Shown: one piece after another, positions 62,782 to 64,000 of the stretch | How the letters are laid out: every line of letters starts with the position of its first letter | Numbering within the stretch: position 1 is the first letter of the stretch | Assembly (NCBI GenBank): GCA_003970805.2 | Contig: CP051152.1 | Span: 2,418,001-2,482,000, forward strand | Reading direction: 5' to 3' | From: Undibacterium piscinae | GTDB lineage: Bacteria > Pseudomonadota > Gammaproteobacteria > Burkholderiales > Burkholderiaceae_D | DNA: 64,000 bases | Program-made: the position numbers and the translations under genes | The notes under the pieces: model-generated | What the model saw: the letters and a program-made list of their open reading frames with translations, nothing else | The model's database searches: none | What the model was told of the DNA's origin: nothing

Positions 62782-63204
62782 ATGAAAATTTCGGTAGAAA
62801 CCATCGTCAAAGCGCCCATCGCCAAAGTCTGGAGCGCTTACACCACGCCGGACGACATCAAGCAATGGAATGCGGCTTCTGATGATTGGCACACGACCCA
62901 AGCCAGCGTCGATTTGCGTGCCGGTGGGGCGTTTTCATCGCGCATGGAGGCCAAAGACGGTAGCTTCGGTTTTGACTTCGCAGGTACCTATACCAAGATC
63001 GTGCCTCACGAGCTAATCGAGTATACCTTCGGCGACCGTACTGGGGTAGTCGAATTCATAGAGAACGAACTTGGCGTCAAGCTACGCGTCAGCTTCGACG
63101 CCGAAACCGAGCATCTGGTGGAACAACAACGTCAAGGATGGCAAGCTATCTTAGATAATTTTGCCAGACACGTTGAAGCCAAACAACCCGGTAGGCTGGG
63201 TTAA
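62782..63204 (+). CDS. SRPBCC / AHSA1-like protein
   Basis: 140 residues of the START-like SRPBCC fold: MKISVETIVKAPIAKVWSAYTTPDDIKQWNAASDDWHTTQASVDLRAGGAFSSRMEAKDGSFGFDFAGTY is the hallmark of AHSA1-type polyketide-cyclase-like proteins. The ATG at 62782 has the ribosome-binding site AAGGAG; an in-frame TTG at 62758 lies in front of that site and is rejected. The last five codons (PGRLG) and stop are made by repeat copy 3, so the native end was changed or captured by the repeat. Confidence 0.85.
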   Translation: MKISVETIVKAPIAKVWSAYTTPDDIKQWNAASDDWHTTQASVDLRAGGAFSSRMEAKDGSFGFDFAGTYTKIVPHELIEYTFGDRTGVVEFIENELGVKLRVSFDAETEHLVEQQRQGWQAILDNFARHVEAKQPGRLG

Positions 63205-63307
63205 AGCTTCATCAACCCAGCATGCACATGGCAACAAAGAGCAGCTGCTAATTGAAATTATCGACTGAATGTGGGAAGGGATGCTGGGCTTACTAGCCCA
63301 GCCTACG
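63189..63307. repeat. Double-hairpin repeat, copy 3 (complete)
   Basis: Terminal inverted repeats GTAGGCTGGG and CCCAGCCTAC. The first hairpin is GCTGGGTT-N11-AACCCAGC and the second GCTGGGCT-TACT-AGCCCAGC, with about 60 bases of conserved middle. It overlaps the 3' end of the SRPBCC gene. Confidence 0.85.
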
Positions 63308-63323
63308 AACTGCACTACAAAGC

Positions 63324-63447
63324 TTATTTATCGAAAAGTGCTTTTGCGTACGAATAGCTTGCAGCAGCATTGTCGAGGCTTGGCATTAACGACTGCCGGG
63401 TAATTCCCAGATCGAAGAGTCTGCGTAATAACTCATCAGCTTCAGCG
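63324..63447 (-). pseudogene. C-terminal gene fragment between two repeats, FRG-domain-like
   Basis: Read on the minus strand, the spacer between repeat copies 3 and 4 gives about 41 codons to a stop at 63324: AEADELLRRLFDLGITRQ then SLMPSLDNAAASYSYAKALFDK. The pattern (a helix, LFxLGIT, then a SLxPxLDN segment) resembles the C-terminal end of FRG-domain proteins. The upstream part of the gene is missing because the frame enters repeat copy 4. I read it as the tail of a gene destroyed by repeat insertion or recombination. The family assignment rests on a short segment. Confidence 0.45.
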
Positions 63448-63567
63448 CGGTAGGCTGGGTTAAAGCTTCATCAACCCAGCATGCACATGGCAACAAAGAG
63501 CAGTCGCAAATTGAAATTATCGGCTAGATGTGGAAAGGGATGCTGGGCTGAATAACCCAGCCTACGG
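63448..63567. repeat. Double-hairpin repeat, copy 4 (complete)
   Basis: Same orientation and structure as copy 3, with GTAGGCTGGG and CCCAGCCTAC ends; the second hairpin has GAAT in place of the TACT loop region. Confidence 0.85.
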
Positions 63568-63619
63568 GCTGTAACCGTTAGGTGTTGTCAGGCATGTGGT
63601 CGCTCTTGCCATTACACGC

Positions 63620-63642
63620 GTAAAACTGTCGAAATATTTTAC
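63620..63642. promoter_or_regulatory. Inverted repeat upstream of the sigma-54 promoter
   Basis: GTAAAA (63620-63625) and TTTTAC (63637-63642) are separated by 11 bases. The dyad is centred about 90 bases upstream of the predicted start site, a usual position for a sigma-54 activator. Confidence 0.5.
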
Positions 63643-63695
63643 ACACGCACGCAATAAAAAAGATAAGCTATTGATTTATAACATATTTCTATGAG

Positions 63696-63712
63696 TGGCA
63701 TAATAATTGCTT
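63696..63712 (+). promoter_or_regulatory. Sigma-54 promoter of a secreted protein gene
   Basis: TGGCATAATAATTGCTT has GG at 63697-63698 and GC at 63709-63710 with the exact -24/-12 spacing and matches TGGCAC-N5-TTGCT at all but one position. The start should be near 63722, about 32 bases before the ATG. Confidence 0.8.
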
Positions 63713-63753
63713 ATATTGAAACTTCTAAATCTCACTATTTTAAAGTCTCATAA

Positions 63754-64000
63754 ATGAAAAATTCCAAACTTATTTCTATCATTTTAATGGCTGCGTTATC
63801 CTCTATTTTGATGACAGCGAACGCTTCCCAAATCACCCAAGCAGAATATGATGCTGCGTCCAACTTGGTTAACTTTAATACGATTGGAGACGGTACTTTA
63901 GTATCAACACAATACACTGCTAATGGCGTTACGTTCAGTGGTCAAATCGTTGGACAGACAAGTGGTGATGGCGTTTTTTCATCGACCTCAGCGAACACTT
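63754..64000 (+). CDS. Secreted protein, possibly PEP-CTERM type (3' end outside window)
   Basis: The first 82 codons of an exported protein: signal peptide MKNSKLISIILMAALSSILMTANA followed by a mature start (QITQAEYDAASNLVNFNTIGDGTLVSTQ, then YTANGVTFSGQIVG). This LVNF-T-GDGT-Q-TANGVTFSG pattern is frequent in PEP-CTERM-sorted proteins of betaproteobacteria. The sigma-54 promoter agrees with this: PEP-CTERM proteins are reported to be controlled by the PrsK/PrsR two-component system with RpoN. The sorting signal itself would be at the C-terminus, outside the window. Confidence 0.7.
   Translation, partial: MKNSKLISIILMAALSSILMTANASQITQAEYDAASNLVNFNTIGDGTLVSTQYTANGVTFSGQIVGQTSGDGVFSSTSANT

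Overview
The window looks like chromosome of a betaproteobacterium of the Burkholderiales, most probably Oxalobacteraceae (Undibacterium/Herbaspirillum-like). This is inferred from the nlmA-like/glnK/amtB order behind a sigma-54 promoter, long-form isocitrate lyase and AcnB, ubiK-comM, and several gene neighbourhoods typical of that group. I see no rRNA, tRNA, CRISPR array, transposase or prophage.

Layout. 1-7.45 kb: a purine-nucleoside-type ABC importer operon (ATPase, two permeases, BmpA-like lipoprotein), bracketed by two nearly identical genes for a Tsx/OmpK-like outer-membrane channel. 7.8-16.4 kb: a frameshifted phoX, a receiver-PAS regulator, acnB, an alkylsulfatase remnant beside its LysR-type regulator, a DNA ligase remnant and a 3'-truncated TetR gene. 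16.5-24.2 kb: a tightly overlapping lipid-modification operon (FAD oxidoreductase, DUF1365, Cfa-like methyltransferase, chalcone-isomerase-like protein, MFS, DUF3833, SDR) ending in a broken acyltransferase. 24.4-30.4 kb: a kinase fragment, aceA, two small gene remnants, a two-gene radical-SAM cassette and an AhpD-like protein. 30.4-30.7 kb: two tandem copies of a roughly 61-nt anti-Shine-Dalgarno small RNA. 30.9-37.9 kb: M20 hydrolase, a porin/periplasmic protein/chemoreceptor operon, comM and ubiK. 38-41.4 kb: nitrogen-regulated nlmA-like/glnK/amtB, with amtB cut and joined to a peptidyl-prolyl isomerase that has lost its signal peptide. 41.4-53.9 kb: a DEAD helicase with two DbpA-type domains, a TPR-GAF kinase, a PLP enzyme, a c-di-GMP gene cluster (degenerate GGDEF, broken HD-GYP, intact EAL), a double-domain methylglyoxal synthase and a CII-like protein. 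54-64 kb: split chromate transporter, broken EamA and solute-binding genes, an ABC exporter, DUF2892 plus an ECF sigma factor, then small accessory genes among four palindromic repeats, ending in the start of a secreted protein behind a sigma-54 promoter.

Two themes stand out. First, gene decay is unusually dense: about a dozen genes are frameshifted, or truncated at clean junctions where two genes each lose an end (ligase/tetR, SDR/acyltransferase, amtB/PPIase, chrA/eamA, kinase/aceA). This is either real genome erosion or an assembly artefact, and the homopolymer frameshifts in particular need checking. Second, the window carries several undescribed-looking small elements: the twin anti-SD RNAs, three 80-84 bp terminal-inverted-repeat elements, four roughly 119-bp double-hairpin repeats, and two convincing sigma-54 control regions.

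All family names come from recognition of the sequence, not from database searches.
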